64,000 bases of DNA from Aquisalimonas sp007126095. GTDB lineage: Bacteria; Pseudomonadota; Gammaproteobacteria; Nitrococcales; Aquisalimonadaceae. This document shows, piece by piece, positions 8,077 through 17,678 of the stretch (its first letter is position 1; each line of letters starts with the position of its first letter). The stretch covers positions 806,001 to 870,000 of the forward strand of contig NZ_JBLWFT010000001.1 of the NCBI RefSeq assembly GCF_048323695.1. The letters are read 5' to 3'. The position numbers and the translations under genes were made by a program. The notes beneath the pieces were generated by a model. The model did no database searches. It was not told where the DNA came from and saw only the letters and a list, made by a program, of their open reading frames with translations.

Positions 8077-9236
8077 TCGGTCCCCTTCAGCGCGTAGGGC
8101 GCGCCGTGCTCCTGCCACTCGGAATCGGGCACGATCACGATCTTGCCCAGGTAGTTGCTGCCACGGCGGGTGAAATAGGTCTCGGCCTCGTGCAGCTGCG
8201 ACAGCGGAAAGGCCGCGTGCAGCACCGGCCGCAGCTGTCCGGAGCAGATCCACGCCACCAGCTGCTCGGCCTCGTCCCGCGTGCCGTGGGAGACACCGAA
8301 GATCTGCACCTGATACAGGTAGATCCGTGTCCACATGATCTCGCTGACGTTGCCGGCGCTCGCCCCGGCGATGCTGAGCCGGGGGTAGGTACTGCGGGCG
8401 CCCATGTCGAAGATCATGGTGTCGATGAAGCGGTCGGTCATGTCGCCGCCGGCCAGATCCATCACGGCGTCGATGGGCCGGCCTCCGGTGACCGCGCGCA
8501 CCCGCTGCTCGAAGTCGGCCATCTCGGAGCGATCGAGCACGGCCTCGGCCCCCAGAGCCAGCAACGCATCGGCCTTGTCCGGCTGGCTCAGGGCATAGGG
8601 AATCGCGCCCATGATGCGGCAGAGCTGGATCATGGCCGTGCCCACGCCACCGGAGGCGCCGGTGATCAGCACCCGCTCCCCGGCCGTCACACCGGCCGCG
8701 TTCAGCATGTGCAGCCCGGTCTGGTACGAGCACATCCCCATGGCGGCCAGCTCGGCATCCGCGAGCTCCGGGTTCGCCACGGCGTGAAACTGATCCGACG
8801 GCACGGTAATGTACTCGGCAAACCCACCATCGGCGCCGTGGCCGTAGTAGTCGGGGGTGAGGTTGATGTCCCGGCGCTGGTCGGCGTACAGGTTGAAGTC
8901 CAGCAGGCCGCGCTCCGCGATGCGGCCGGCATCCACGCCCTCGCCTACCGCGACCACGCGGCCGGCCACGTCGGCGCCCTGGATGCGCGGAAAGGTGAAC
9001 GTGGGCGCACCGCCCACCTGGAACGAGACGGTATCGCCCTTGTCCTTGACCGGATACAGCCCCTCCCGCGCCTTGCGGTCGGTGTTGTTCTTGGCGGTGG
9101 CGGTGACCTTGACCAGCACCTCGCCCGCCGCGGGTTTCGGCACCGGCCAGTCCTGCCGGTACTCCAGCCGGTCGATGCCCCCGTGCCCGGTGAGCACCAT
9201 TGCCGCCATTGTTTCCGGGACCGAAGGACTGTTCAT
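8073..9236 (-). CDS. MDR-family zinc-free alcohol dehydrogenase/quinone reductase
   Basis: This 387-residue medium-chain dehydrogenase/reductase starts MNSPSVPETM with GGAGGAG eight bases upstream. The GroES-like domain (EVLVKVTATAKNNTDRK) is followed by a Rossmann fold with ITGASGGVGTAMIQL for NAD(P) binding. The structural-zinc cysteine cluster is absent, as in quinone oxidoreductase or crotonyl-CoA-type members. The C-terminal FTRRGSNYLGKIVI is typical of the family. The stop overlaps the proline-racemase-like start, so the two probably act in one catabolic step series, for example reducing or oxidising an enone or keto intermediate. Substrate not determinable. Confidence 0.85.
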   Translation of the reverse strand: MNSPSVPETMAAMVLTGHGGIDRLEYRQDWPVPKPAAGEVLVKVTATAKNNTDRKAREGLYPVKDKGDTVSFQVGGAPTFTFPRIQGADVAGRVVAVGEGVDAGRIAERGLLDFNLYADQRRDINLTPDYYGHGADGGFAEYITVPSDQFHAVANPELADAELAAMGMCSYQTGLHMLNAAGVTAGERVLITGASGGVGTAMIQLCRIMGAIPYALSQPDKADALLALGAEAVLDRSEMADFEQRVRAVTGGRPIDAVMDLAGGDMTDRFIDTMIFDMGARSTYPRLSIAGASAGNVSEIMWTRIYLYQVQIFGVSHGTRDEAEQLVAWICSGQLRPVLHAAFPLSQLHEAETYFTRRGSNYLGKIVIVPDSEWQEHGAPYALKGTE

Positions 9237-9330
9237 GGCCTGACTCCTCCGTTGACGGGCCTCAAACCCCGAACGATACCGAAATTCGCGCACCGGGACA
9301 GGGGGATGCACGGCATGACGGCCCGGGCAT

Positions 9331-10221
9331 TCACAGATTGATGCCGGCGTCCTCGATCTCGGGCAGCGGCGCATCCTCACCCGCGGCCACGGCGCGCAGC
9401 CACTGGATCTCCTGCGCCCAGCCGGCGGGGCCGGCCGGCGTCTCCAGGAACATGGGTACGTCGCGCGTGCGCGGATCGGTCACCATGCGCTCGAATGCGC
9501 CCCGGCCGATCTCCCCGCGGCCGAGCAGGGCGTGCCGGTCCTTGCGGGAGTCGAACGGCACCTTGGAGTCGTTGAGGTGGATGCCCGCGAGCCGGTCCAG
9601 GCCGAGCGCGGCGTCGAAGGCCTCCCAGGTGGCGTCCCAGCCCTCCTGTGTGTGAATGGCGTACCCCGCGGCGAAGGCGTGCGCCGTGTCGATGCAGACG
9701 CCGAAACGCTCCGGCTGCTCCAGCTGGTCCATGATCGCGGCGAGCTGCTCGAACGACCGCCCCAGAGTCGTGCCCTGCCCGGCCACGTTCTCCAGCACCA
9801 GCAGCACGTCGGCCTTGTCGGGATGGGCCCGCACCACGGCATTCAGGGCGTGGGCGATCTGGCGGATGCCCACGGCCTCCCCTTCGCCCACATGCGCACC
9901 GGGATGAAAATTCAGCAGTTCCACACCCAGCGTGTGGCAGCGGATCAGCTCCTGTTCAAAGGCGGCGTACGAGCGGGCGAACTTGTCGCCGTCGGTGGTG
10001 CCCAGGTTGATCAGGTAGGAGGCGTGGCTCATGACCGCACCGATGCCCTGCTCGTTGCGGTTGGCGCGGAACGCTGCCGCTTCCTCGTCCGAGATCGGTT
10101 TGACCTGCCACTGCCGCTGGTTGCGGGTGAAGATCTGGATGCAGTCACAGCCGATCTCCCGCCCGCGCTCCGGGGCGTTCTGCGGGCCGCCAGCGGCGGA
10201 GACGTGCGCGCCGAATTGCAT
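9331..10221 (-). CDS. nfo: Endonuclease IV (AP endonuclease)
   Basis: This 296-residue enzyme cleaves DNA 5' of abasic sites in base-excision repair, in the cytoplasm. It shows the full family pattern: GAHVSAAGG at the N-terminus, QIFTRNQRQW, SHASYLINL, LNFHPGAHVG, VLLVLENVAGQG, VCIDTAHAFAAGY and HLNDSKVPFDSRKDRH. The three-zinc site histidines, aspartates and glutamates are all in place. Length is standard. It stands alone, divergent from the FAD/GcvT gene with a 139-base gap. Confidence 0.97.
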   Translation of the reverse strand: MQFGAHVSAAGGPQNAPERGREIGCDCIQIFTRNQRQWQVKPISDEEAAAFRANRNEQGIGAVMSHASYLINLGTTDGDKFARSYAAFEQELIRCHTLGVELLNFHPGAHVGEGEAVGIRQIAHALNAVVRAHPDKADVLLVLENVAGQGTTLGRSFEQLAAIMDQLEQPERFGVCIDTAHAFAAGYAIHTQEGWDATWEAFDAALGLDRLAGIHLNDSKVPFDSRKDRHALLGRGEIGRGAFERMVTDPRTRDVPMFLETPAGPAGWAQEIQWLRAVAAGEDAPLPEIEDAGINL

Positions 10222-10360
10222 GAAACGAGTCCCTCCAGGTGAACGACCATCGAGGCCGTGTCAGCGATTGAAAAGTCGCCTGCGCTTCCAGAACAGTCGA
10301 CCCCGTCGCCACTGGCAACAATCCCATTCAGGCAAGCTGATAACGGGCGAGGCAGAGGCA

Positions 10361-12925
10361 ATGGCGAACTTCCCCAAGAGCGCAGACGTCGTGATCATCG
10401 GTCAGGGCGGCATCGTCGGGGCCTCCGTGGCCCACCACCTCATCGAGCGCGGCTGGGAGAACATTGTCGGTATCGACAAGTCCATGATCCCCACCGACAT
10501 CGGCTCCACGTCCCACGCCTCCGACTTCTGCTACATGACGTCGCATGACCATATGACGTGCTACACCACCATGTACAGCGCCGACTTCTACGAGAAGCGC
10601 GGGCATTACATGCGCATCGGCGGGCTGGAGGTCGCCCGGGTCGGCGACGACGAGCGGCTGGAGGAACTCAAGCGCAAGGTCGGGTCGGCCAAGGCGTTCG
10701 GCACCAACGCCCACCTCATCAGCGCCAGCGAAGCAAAGGAGCGCATGCCTTTGCTCAATGAGGAGATGGTACAGGCCGCGCTGTGGGATCCGGACGCGGG
10801 GCTGGTGATCCCCCGCTCCCAGCAGGTGGCAGGGGAACTGGTTGAAGAGGCGAAGGCCTCCGGGCGGCTGCAGGCCTTCGCCAACACGCCCGCCACCGAT
10901 ATCGACATCCAGAACGGCCGCATCTGCGGCGTGGAGACCCCGCGCGGCTACATCAAGGCCGATCGCGTCGTGGTGTGCTGCGGCCTGTGGGGGCGGCTCA
11001 TCGCCGAGATGGCGCTGGAAGACCTGCCCATGATGCCGGTGGAACATCCCCTGCTGTGGTTCGGACCCTATGAAGAGTTCGCCGGCACGGGCCACGAGAT
11101 CGGCTATCCGCTGCTGCGCGACCAGGGCAACTCCGCCTACCTGCGCGACACCGGCGACCCCACCACCAGCGAAGGCGGTTACATCGAGTGGGGCTATTAC
11201 GAGGAGAAGGCGCCGCGTCTGGTGCATCCGCGCAACATCCTGGAGAAGGAAGAGGCGCGGCTGTCCCCGTCCCAGCACGATCTGGAGGTGGAGCAGATCA
11301 TGGAGCCCCTGGAGCGGGCCATGGAGCTCACGCCCATCCTCGGGGAGCTGGGCCTGGACGAAAAGCGCTCCTTCAACGGGCTGCTCTCCGTCACCGCCGA
11401 CGGCGGCTCGCTGATCGGCGAGTCCGCGGTGACCGAAGGGCTGTGGTTCTGTGAGGCCATCTGGGTGAAGGATGGCCCCGGCGCCGGCAAGGTGCTGGCG
11501 GACTGGATGACCGACGGCCGCACGGAGATCGACCACCACGGCGTCGACGTGGCGCGCTTCTATCCGCTGCAGAACACGCCCTGCTACATCCACGACCGCT
11601 GCTACGAAACCGCATTCAAGATCTACAACCCGCCGGTGCATCCCCGTGAGCCCTACAGCCTGGGGCGCAACCTGCGCCGCAGCCCGTTCTGGCCCCGCGA
11701 AGAGCAGCTTGGCGGTCACTTCATGGAAGCCGCCGGCTGGGAGCGGGCCCACGGTTACGCCGCCAACGCGGCACTGATCGAGAATTACCGCGACCGCATC
11801 CCCGAGCGGCAGAACGACTGGGACGGCCGCCACTTCTGGGAGGTCTCAAACGCCGAGCACCTGGCGCTGTCCGACAACGTAGGCATGATCAATCTGTCCC
11901 ACTTCGCGGTATTCGACGTCTCCGGCCCCGGTGCCGAGGCACTGATGGAATACGTGTCCGTGGCACGGGTCGGCGGCGACACGCCGATCGACAAGGGCGT
12001 CTACACCCACTTCCTGGACGACCAGGGCGGCGTCAAGGCGGACCTCACCATCATCCGCCTTGCCGCCGACCGGTGGCGGGTCATGTGCGGCGGCGACACC
12101 GGGCACCGGGACTACGTCTGGATGAAGCGCATGGCCGCACGCATGGGCGTGCATGCCTACATCGACGACCGCACCGACCACCTGGCATGCCTGGGGCTGT
12201 GGGGCCCCAACGCCCGCACCACCCTGCAGGCGGTGGCCGACCATCCGGAGTGCCTCACGGACGAGCGCTTCCCCTTTGCGACGGCAAAGCAGATCACCAT
12301 CAAGGGCATGCCGGTCTACGCATTCCGTATCTCCTACGTGGGCGAACAGGGCTGGGAACTGCACGTGCCGTTCAGCTACGGCCTGTCGCTCTGGGACCTG
12401 CTCTACGACCAGGGCGTCACCCCCGTAGGCATCGAGACCTACGCCAACAGCCGGCGGCTGGAGAAGAGCCTGCGGTTGCAGAACGCCGATCTGCTCACGG
12501 AGTACAACCTCTACGAAGCGGGGCTGGCACGGCCCAAGGTGAAAGCCGTCGACTTCCACGGCAAGTCCGCCTATCTGCGGCAACGCGAGCGGGAGACCCA
12601 GCCGGCCTATCTGTGCACGCTGACGCTGGTGGATAACGTCGACAGCGCCGGCGTCCCCCGTTACCCCGTCGGCCACTGCCCGCTTCTCGACCCGGCAACC
12701 GGCCGGGTGCTGGTGGATGATCTGGGCCGGCGCTCCTACACCACTAGCGTGGCCTACGGCCCCTCGGTGGGGAAAACCATCGCCCTGGGCTACCTGCCCC
12801 GGCAGTACGCGGAGGAAGGTGGTGAACTGCTGCTGGAGTATTTCCACGAGCACTACCCGGTCCGTATCGAGGCGGTGGGCTACCGGGCCCTGTACGACCC
12901 GGACAACGAACGGCCGCGATCATGA
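10361..12925 (+). CDS. FAD-dependent dehydrogenase/GcvT-domain fusion (dimethylglycine/sarcosine dehydrogenase-like)
   Basis: This 854-residue protein has an N-terminal DAO-type FAD domain (VVIIGQGGIVGASVAHHL), a TSHASDF motif holding the histidine that carries FAD covalently in sarcosine and dimethylglycine dehydrogenases, and a C-terminal GcvT-like folate-binding half (LSHFAVFDVSGPGAEALMEY, YVGEQGWELHVP). Such enzymes oxidatively demethylate N-methyl compounds and pass the one-carbon unit to tetrahydrofolate. The start MANFPKS has only a weak AGAGG site; the frame extends upstream into nfo's promoter and is not used. The exact methylated substrate (dimethylglycine, sarcosine, a betaine derivative) is open. 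Glycine betaine catabolism would suit a halophile. Confidence 0.85.
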   Translation: MANFPKSADVVIIGQGGIVGASVAHHLIERGWENIVGIDKSMIPTDIGSTSHASDFCYMTSHDHMTCYTTMYSADFYEKRGHYMRIGGLEVARVGDDERLEELKRKVGSAKAFGTNAHLISASEAKERMPLLNEEMVQAALWDPDAGLVIPRSQQVAGELVEEAKASGRLQAFANTPATDIDIQNGRICGVETPRGYIKADRVVVCCGLWGRLIAEMALEDLPMMPVEHPLLWFGPYEEFAGTGHEIGYPLLRDQGNSAYLRDTGDPTTSEGGYIEWGYYEEKAPRLVHPRNILEKEEARLSPSQHDLEVEQIMEPLERAMELTPILGELGLDEKRSFNGLLSVTADGGSLIGESAVTEGLWFCEAIWVKDGPGAGKVLADWMTDGRTEIDHHGVDVARFYPLQNTPCYIHDRCYETAFKIYNPPVHPREPYSLGRNLRRSPFWPREEQLGGHFMEAAGWERAHGYAANAALIENYRDRIPERQNDWDGRHFWEVSNAEHLALSDNVGMINLSHFAVFDVSGPGAEALMEYVSVARVGGDTPIDKGVYTHFLDDQGGVKADLTIIRLAADRWRVMCGGDTGHRDYVWMKRMAARMGVHAYIDDRTDHLACLGLWGPNARTTLQAVADHPECLTDERFPFATAKQITIKGMPVYAFRISYVGEQGWELHVPFSYGLSLWDLLYDQGVTPVGIETYANSRRLEKSLRLQNADLLTEYNLYEAGLARPKVKAVDFHGKSAYLRQRERETQPAYLCTLTLVDNVDSAGVPRYPVGHCPLLDPATGRVLVDDLGRRSYTTSVAYGPSVGKTIALGYLPRQYAEEGGELLLEYFHEHYPVRIEAVGYRALYDPDNERPRS

Positions 12926-12948
12926 GCCCACCGCTCAGCGGGACCCTG

Positions 12949-15423
12949 TCAGCCCGGCTCGCCACCTCCAATGGCGAACCTGGGCACGACGGGCTCCCTG
13001 CCGGCCCAGTACTCCGGCTCGTGGACGCCGAAGCCTTGCACGTAATCCACCCCGATGCGCTGCAGGCAAGCGCGCGTGGCATCGTCTTCCACGAACTCCG
13101 CGATGGTCCGAATGCCGGTGGCACGAGCGATGCTGATGATCGCCTCAACCATCGCGTGGTCCACCGATTCGGTGGCCATATCGCGCACGAGGCTGCCGTC
13201 GATCTTCAGGAAGTCCACGGGAAGCTGCTTGAGGTAGGCAAACGACGACATGCCGCTGCCGAAGTCGTCCAGGGCGAAACGGCAACCCCGTTCGCGCTGC
13301 TCTCGAATGAAACGCGTCACCTCGCCAAGGTTCTCGATGGCCGCGGTCTCGGTGATCTCGAAGCAGATCATCCACCACGGCACACCGAAGGCCTCGATCT
13401 CCTGCTGTACGAACCCACGGAAGGACTCATCCCCGAGAGAGCCGCCGGAGACGTTGATACAGCAGGTAAGCGCAATGTCTGGATCCTGCTCGCGCAGCTC
13501 GGCCAGACGCGATAGCGCCGTGCGGAAGACCCAACGGTCCATCGCGGGCATAAGGTCGTAGCGCTCCGCGGCAGGAATGAAGTGCTCCGGGGGCACCACC
13601 TGCCCGCGTCGATCAACCATCCGCACCAGCAGTTCGATTGAGTGATCCCGGGTGTCCGGCTTGAGGCCGACGATATTCTGGGCGAACAGGCACAGACGCT
13701 CCTCCTGGAGCGCCTGCTGAATGTGCAGCAGCCACTGCATCTCGCCGTGGCGGCGCGCTATGTCAGCATCACCCGGATGATAGACGTGGACGGCGTTGCG
13801 CCCACGGTCCTTGGCGATGTAACAGCCGGCGTCGGCGTACGCCAGCAGATCCGCCAGGGACATGGTGCGGCCATCGAAGCTGACCACGCCGATGCTGACG
13901 CCAACGCCCAAGTGCCGACCATCCCAGTGGAAATCAAAGCCTGCCACCGACTCCCGCAGGCGCTCGGCGATGCGTTGGCCGGGCTCCGAGTCGCATCCTT
14001 CCAGCAACACGCCGAATTCGTCACCGCCCAATCGGGCCAGCGTATCCCGGGCCCGCAGCGGGCGCTGCAGGACCTTGCTGAGTTGCCGCAGAAGCTCGTC
14101 ACCGGCGACATGGCCGAAGGTGTCGTTCACCACCTTGAACTGATCGAGGTCCAGATACAGCAAGGTGTGAGTCGCCTGGTTCGTGCGCGCACTCTCCAGC
14201 GCCAACTGCAGTCGCCGTTCGAACTCACGGCGGTTTACTAGATCCGTCAGGGAATCGTGGGTCGCCTGGTGGGTCAGCTCGTGTTCAAGCTTGCGCGCCT
14301 CGCTGACATCCCGGAACACCAGAACCGCACCCACGGCGCGACCCGCCTGATTGCGGATTGCGGCCGCTGACGACTCGATGACAATGGTATCGCCGGAGTC
14401 GAGATGCAGCAGCCGGACACCCGTGCTGATGTCCTCACCACTGTTGCCGTGCAGCAGCTCGGTCACCGGATCGGGCAGCATCCGGCCAGTGCGCTCATCG
14501 GTGGTTTGCATAATGCTGCCCACATGGCGCCCCGCCGCACCGCCATGCTGCCATCCGATAACGGACTCGGCGGCCGGGTTGAGGTAGTCCACAATCCCGT
14601 CACCATCGGTGGTAATCACGGCGTCGACGATGGAGGCCAGAGTCACCTGAGCGCGCTCCTTCTGGTCAAACGACAGGTCGGCGAGTTCCCGAAAGCGCTC
14701 ATTACTCTCCCGCAACGCCTCCTCGGTATTGCGCCGCTGCTCCACCTCCCGCTCCAGCGTCTTCTTCTCCCGAACCAGCAGCCGCTCCATGCGCATCTGG
14801 TTGGTCACCGACCAGACCAACGATGCCAGGATCAGAAGTAACAACACCGCGGCCGCCACGGCCAGGCTGGCATTGTGCTCCATGCGGTCACGCAGCTCCT
14901 GGTTCATGGCCGACAACATGCCCCAGCGATTTCGCTCCATGTTCTCGAGTTGGTGGGAAATCCGCCGGACATCGCCGCGCAACGCCTCCATCTGCTCCGG
15001 GCTGGGTCTCGCCCCCTCCTGTTCGTATGCCCGCTGCACGCCAGCCATATCCGCCTGCAGGCCTTGCAGGCGCTCGCGGACCTCCTCCTGCTGTTGGGGC
15101 TGGTAGTACTGGCCACTCGCCTCGTAGGCCACGGCCATGTCTACGATGGCGCGGGACTCGTTGAGAGTTTCGCCGCTGAAATCTCCCTCGAGCTGCCGCA
15201 GCTCAGTGTCCACTTCGGTCATCAGGATGGCAGTTTTAAGAAGCGTTCGCGTGGAGTGAACGCTGTCGAAGTTTAGGTCGAGAAACTCGACCTGCAACAC
15301 CTCATAACGCCAGAAGACCATCATGAGCCCGAGACTGGCCACCACTATGCCCACCAGAAACGCCAGCAAGCGGTTGGCGCCTCGGCGGCGGCTCGTTGTT
15401 CTGGTTTCTTTCGGAACTCGCAT
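12949..15423 (-). CDS. Membrane GGDEF-EAL cyclic-di-GMP protein with PAS
   Basis: This 824-residue protein has two membrane segments (about residues 19-39 and 183-205) flanking a helical periplasmic sensor of four-helix type. A PAS domain follows (about 265-375), then GGDEF (RLGGDEFGVLL, intact active site) and EAL (SIELLVRM in place of EAL, then INVSGGSL, FEITET, LDDFGSGMSSF, LKIDGSL, EFVEDD and VQGFG). All catalytic residues for both synthesis and hydrolysis of c-di-GMP appear present, so net activity cannot be predicted. It is divergent from the binding protein/chemoreceptor set, suggesting a shared sensory theme. It converges on the FAD/GcvT gene. Confidence 0.92.
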   Translation of the reverse strand: MRVPKETRTTSRRRGANRLLAFLVGIVVASLGLMMVFWRYEVLQVEFLDLNFDSVHSTRTLLKTAILMTEVDTELRQLEGDFSGETLNESRAIVDMAVAYEASGQYYQPQQQEEVRERLQGLQADMAGVQRAYEQEGARPSPEQMEALRGDVRRISHQLENMERNRWGMLSAMNQELRDRMEHNASLAVAAAVLLLLILASLVWSVTNQMRMERLLVREKKTLEREVEQRRNTEEALRESNERFRELADLSFDQKERAQVTLASIVDAVITTDGDGIVDYLNPAAESVIGWQHGGAAGRHVGSIMQTTDERTGRMLPDPVTELLHGNSGEDISTGVRLLHLDSGDTIVIESSAAAIRNQAGRAVGAVLVFRDVSEARKLEHELTHQATHDSLTDLVNRREFERRLQLALESARTNQATHTLLYLDLDQFKVVNDTFGHVAGDELLRQLSKVLQRPLRARDTLARLGGDEFGVLLEGCDSEPGQRIAERLRESVAGFDFHWDGRHLGVGVSIGVVSFDGRTMSLADLLAYADAGCYIAKDRGRNAVHVYHPGDADIARRHGEMQWLLHIQQALQEERLCLFAQNIVGLKPDTRDHSIELLVRMVDRRGQVVPPEHFIPAAERYDLMPAMDRWVFRTALSRLAELREQDPDIALTCCINVSGGSLGDESFRGFVQQEIEAFGVPWWMICFEITETAAIENLGEVTRFIREQRERGCRFALDDFGSGMSSFAYLKQLPVDFLKIDGSLVRDMATESVDHAMVEAIISIARATGIRTIAEFVEDDATRACLQRIGVDYVQGFGVHEPEYWAGREPVVPRFAIGGGEPG

Positions 15424-15564
15424 GGTGCACCTTCACACAGACACTCGTAACAGCGTTACGAATGCCTTGAATTATTGTTTTGTTCGCAACCGGTCTACGC
15501 GAGTCCATCGCCGCCTGGCTGCAGCATCGCCTCCGCACCTTATTGGAAGGACAGAAAAAAATCC

Positions 15565-15592
15565 ATGACTCACCTGTCATGTTTCTGATAAT
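15565..15592 (+). promoter_or_regulatory. Putative promoter and inverted repeat before the binding-protein gene
   Basis: An inverted repeat ATGAC-N6-GTCAT (15565-15580) lies just before GATAAT (15587-15592), a plausible -10 box. The transcript would have a leader of about 90 bases that ends in a run of CAA/ACA triplets (about 15659-15677) directly ahead of the start codon, with no clear Shine-Dalgarno site. An unstructured CA-rich leader can aid ribosome entry, but this is inferred. Confidence 0.35.
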
Positions 15593-15689
15593 CTCAGCCC
15601 CGTGCGGCAGTCCCGGCCCTGCCCTCAGCGGCACGATCACCGTGTACGGTGGCGTCCCGACAAACAACAACAACAACGAGTGACCGATC

Positions 15690-16895
15690 ATGATGCGCCA
15701 CGCCGTTGCTGCCCTGTGTCTTGCCTGCCTGCCCACCGCAGCCGCGACTTCTGATGTGGCGCCTATCAAGGTGGGGCTGATGCTGGACATGGAAGGCCCA
15801 TACGCCTTGATCGCCGGGGAGGGCTCACTGCATGCGGCGGACATGGCCATTGAGGACGTTGGCGGAAGTGTGGACGGCCGCCCGGTGGAAGTGGTTTACG
15901 CCGATCACGACAACAGCGTGGAGCGCGCCAGAGACATCGCCCGTGACTGGCTTGAGAACGACCGCGTCGACATGATCGCCGAGGTTGTCGGCTCATCGAC
16001 TGCCCTCGCCGTGCAGGAAATCAACCAGCAGCATGAGGCCGTGCTGGTCCTCAACGCCGTGGTGAGCAACGAAGTCACCAACGAGGCATGCACACCCACC
16101 AGTTTTCACTGGATGTACGACAGCTACATGTTCAGCCGCGCAGTGGCTCGACTGGCCGCCGACCGTGACCGCAGAGACTGGTACGTCCTGCACATGGACA
16201 ACGCCTACGGAGAAGACCTCCTGGCGCAAATCCGTAGCTCTGTGGAAGCCTACGGTGGAAGCATCATCGGGACCTCTGCACATGCACTCGGTGACGGACG
16301 CATGCTGCGCCAGATGCTTGAAGCGGAACAGGCGGAAGCCGACGTGCTCGCCATTGCCAGCGCCGGCGACGATCTGCAATCGGCGATCAAGCAAGCCTAC
16401 GACCTCCACTCCGTGAGCCGCGGAGACATGCTGGTGACACCGGTGGCCGCGACCATTCCCAACATCCGCGAGGCCGGGCTCGGCGTCACCCAGGGGATGA
16501 TTCTGACAACGCCGTTCTACTGGGACCAGGACGCTGCAAGCCGCGAATTCTCCATGCGGTTCTACGAGCGTCACGGGCGCAAACCAAGTGAGCCCCAGGC
16601 AGGCGTCTATTCCGGGCTGATCCACTACTTCGAGGCCGTTGAAGCGACGGGTAACGTCGATGGCCCGACCGTCGCCGACGTCATGCGGGCACGCCCGGTG
16701 AACGACCCCGTTGTCAGTGGCGGTGAACTCCGCGCTGACGGCCGTCTGGTGCAGGACATCCAGCTCGTGCAGATGAAAGCGCCCACAGACTCCGAACACG
16801 AGTGGGACGTCGCGGAGATCATCGACACGGTCGCGGGCGACGAGGCATTCAAGCCTCTATCACAGAGCAAATGCGACCTGGTCGAGACCGAATAA
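15690..16895 (+). CDS. Type I periplasmic substrate-binding protein (amino acid/amide class)
   Basis: This 401-residue exported protein has a signal peptide (MMRHAVAALCLACLPTAAATS) and a Leu/Ile/Val-type receptor fold: IKVGLMLDMEGPYALIAGEG, HAADMAIEDVGGSVDGRPVEV, a VVGSSTALAVQEI ligand-pocket strand and YVLHMDNAYGED. Family members bind amino acids, amides or aromatic acids in the periplasm. No permease or ATPase gene is adjacent. Instead an exported protein and a chemoreceptor follow in the same direction, suggesting that the ligand-bound protein signals to the receptor rather than feeding a transporter. The ligand is unknown. Confidence 0.85.
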   Translation: MMRHAVAALCLACLPTAAATSDVAPIKVGLMLDMEGPYALIAGEGSLHAADMAIEDVGGSVDGRPVEVVYADHDNSVERARDIARDWLENDRVDMIAEVVGSSTALAVQEINQQHEAVLVLNAVVSNEVTNEACTPTSFHWMYDSYMFSRAVARLAADRDRRDWYVLHMDNAYGEDLLAQIRSSVEAYGGSIIGTSAHALGDGRMLRQMLEAEQAEADVLAIASAGDDLQSAIKQAYDLHSVSRGDMLVTPVAATIPNIREAGLGVTQGMILTTPFYWDQDAASREFSMRFYERHGRKPSEPQAGVYSGLIHYFEAVEATGNVDGPTVADVMRARPVNDPVVSGGELRADGRLVQDIQLVQMKAPTDSEHEWDVAEIIDTVAGDEAFKPLSQSKCDLVETE

Positions 16896-17034
16896 GGGGC
16901 CAGCGACGGGCTGTCGACACCAAGGGCAGAGAACCACAAAACGGAAAACGGGCCGACACACCGGCGCCATCGTCGCACAGCGGCGAGGACCCACACCCGG
17001 TGACAAAGCCCGAGCATTTCGAGGAGCGATCGTG

Positions 17035-17610
17035 ATGAACATGCAACGCACCAGCCGGGGCAACGCTACCAGCAGCCTCCTCGGCCTCATCCTCATGCTT
17101 ACGGCATCTGCGGCGTTTGGCAGCGACGCGGTCACCCTTGAGCGCATGGGCGTGGCCGCACCCACCTCAGAGCGTGCCAAGTTCTCCCTCGAGATAGAGC
17201 CGGTCTCGGAGGACTCTGAACGGCATGTGCTTTTCGTCGGCTTCTTTACGGCCGAAGACGATGACGAGATGGAGATCCGACTGCGCGCGTTCCGGGATGT
17301 CGGCGACGACGTCGACATGTTCGGTGAGGACGCCAAGCGAGCGGGCGAGGATTCCATGATGATGGTTCCTCGCAGCACTCTTGGTGACGTGACTGTCACC
17401 ATCGATCACTCGGAGCATGCCTCTGGCGGCTACGAGATCGTAGTCACCAATCAGTCGGACACAAAGCGCGAAATCGACATAACGGAGCGCCTCCGCGGCC
17501 AGTGGACGCACGCGACCGACCACAACAGCTCCGGCGTCGACACCACGCGCCTGGAACTCCCCGACTGGGGCGAGGCCCGCATCCTCATCGAGGCGGAACC
17601 AGCGTCCTGA
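17035..17610 (+). CDS. Exported protein of unknown function
   Basis: This 191-residue protein has a signal peptide (cut near SAAFGSD) and a beta-rich mature part with many acidic residues. The C-terminal segment (GYEIVVTNQSDTKREIDITE) looks like an immunoglobulin-like strand pair as found at the ends of DUF4139-type domains, but this resemblance is weak. The ATG at 17035 follows GAGGAG; a GTG one codon earlier is less likely. It lies between a binding protein and a chemoreceptor (gaps 139 and 68 bases), so it may be an accessory of that sensory set. Confidence 0.65.
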   Translation: MNMQRTSRGNATSSLLGLILMLTASAAFGSDAVTLERMGVAAPTSERAKFSLEIEPVSEDSERHVLFVGFFTAEDDDEMEIRLRAFRDVGDDVDMFGEDAKRAGEDSMMMVPRSTLGDVTVTIDHSEHASGGYEIVVTNQSDTKREIDITERLRGQWTHATDHNSSGVDTTRLELPDWGEARILIEAEPAS

Positions 17611-17678
17611 GACCACGGCCGCGCAGCCCATCCTGGCCCCGCGCACGATCGGCGCACCAGACATTTCCCGGAGGCAGC

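Noticed and set aside
6388..9341. Two large open frames opposite the proline-racemase-like and dehydrogenase genes
   Set aside because: Compositional shadows of GC-rich coding sequence; no motif or start signal.
15659..15677. CAA/ACA triplet run as a possible CRISPR or microsatellite switch
   Set aside because: Only about five units, a single short run just before a start codon; too short for either claim, noted only as a leader feature.
15302..15850. 182-codon frame crossing the divergent promoter region on the minus strand
   Set aside because: It overlaps the ends of two real genes and the intergenic region, with no recognisable protein sequence.
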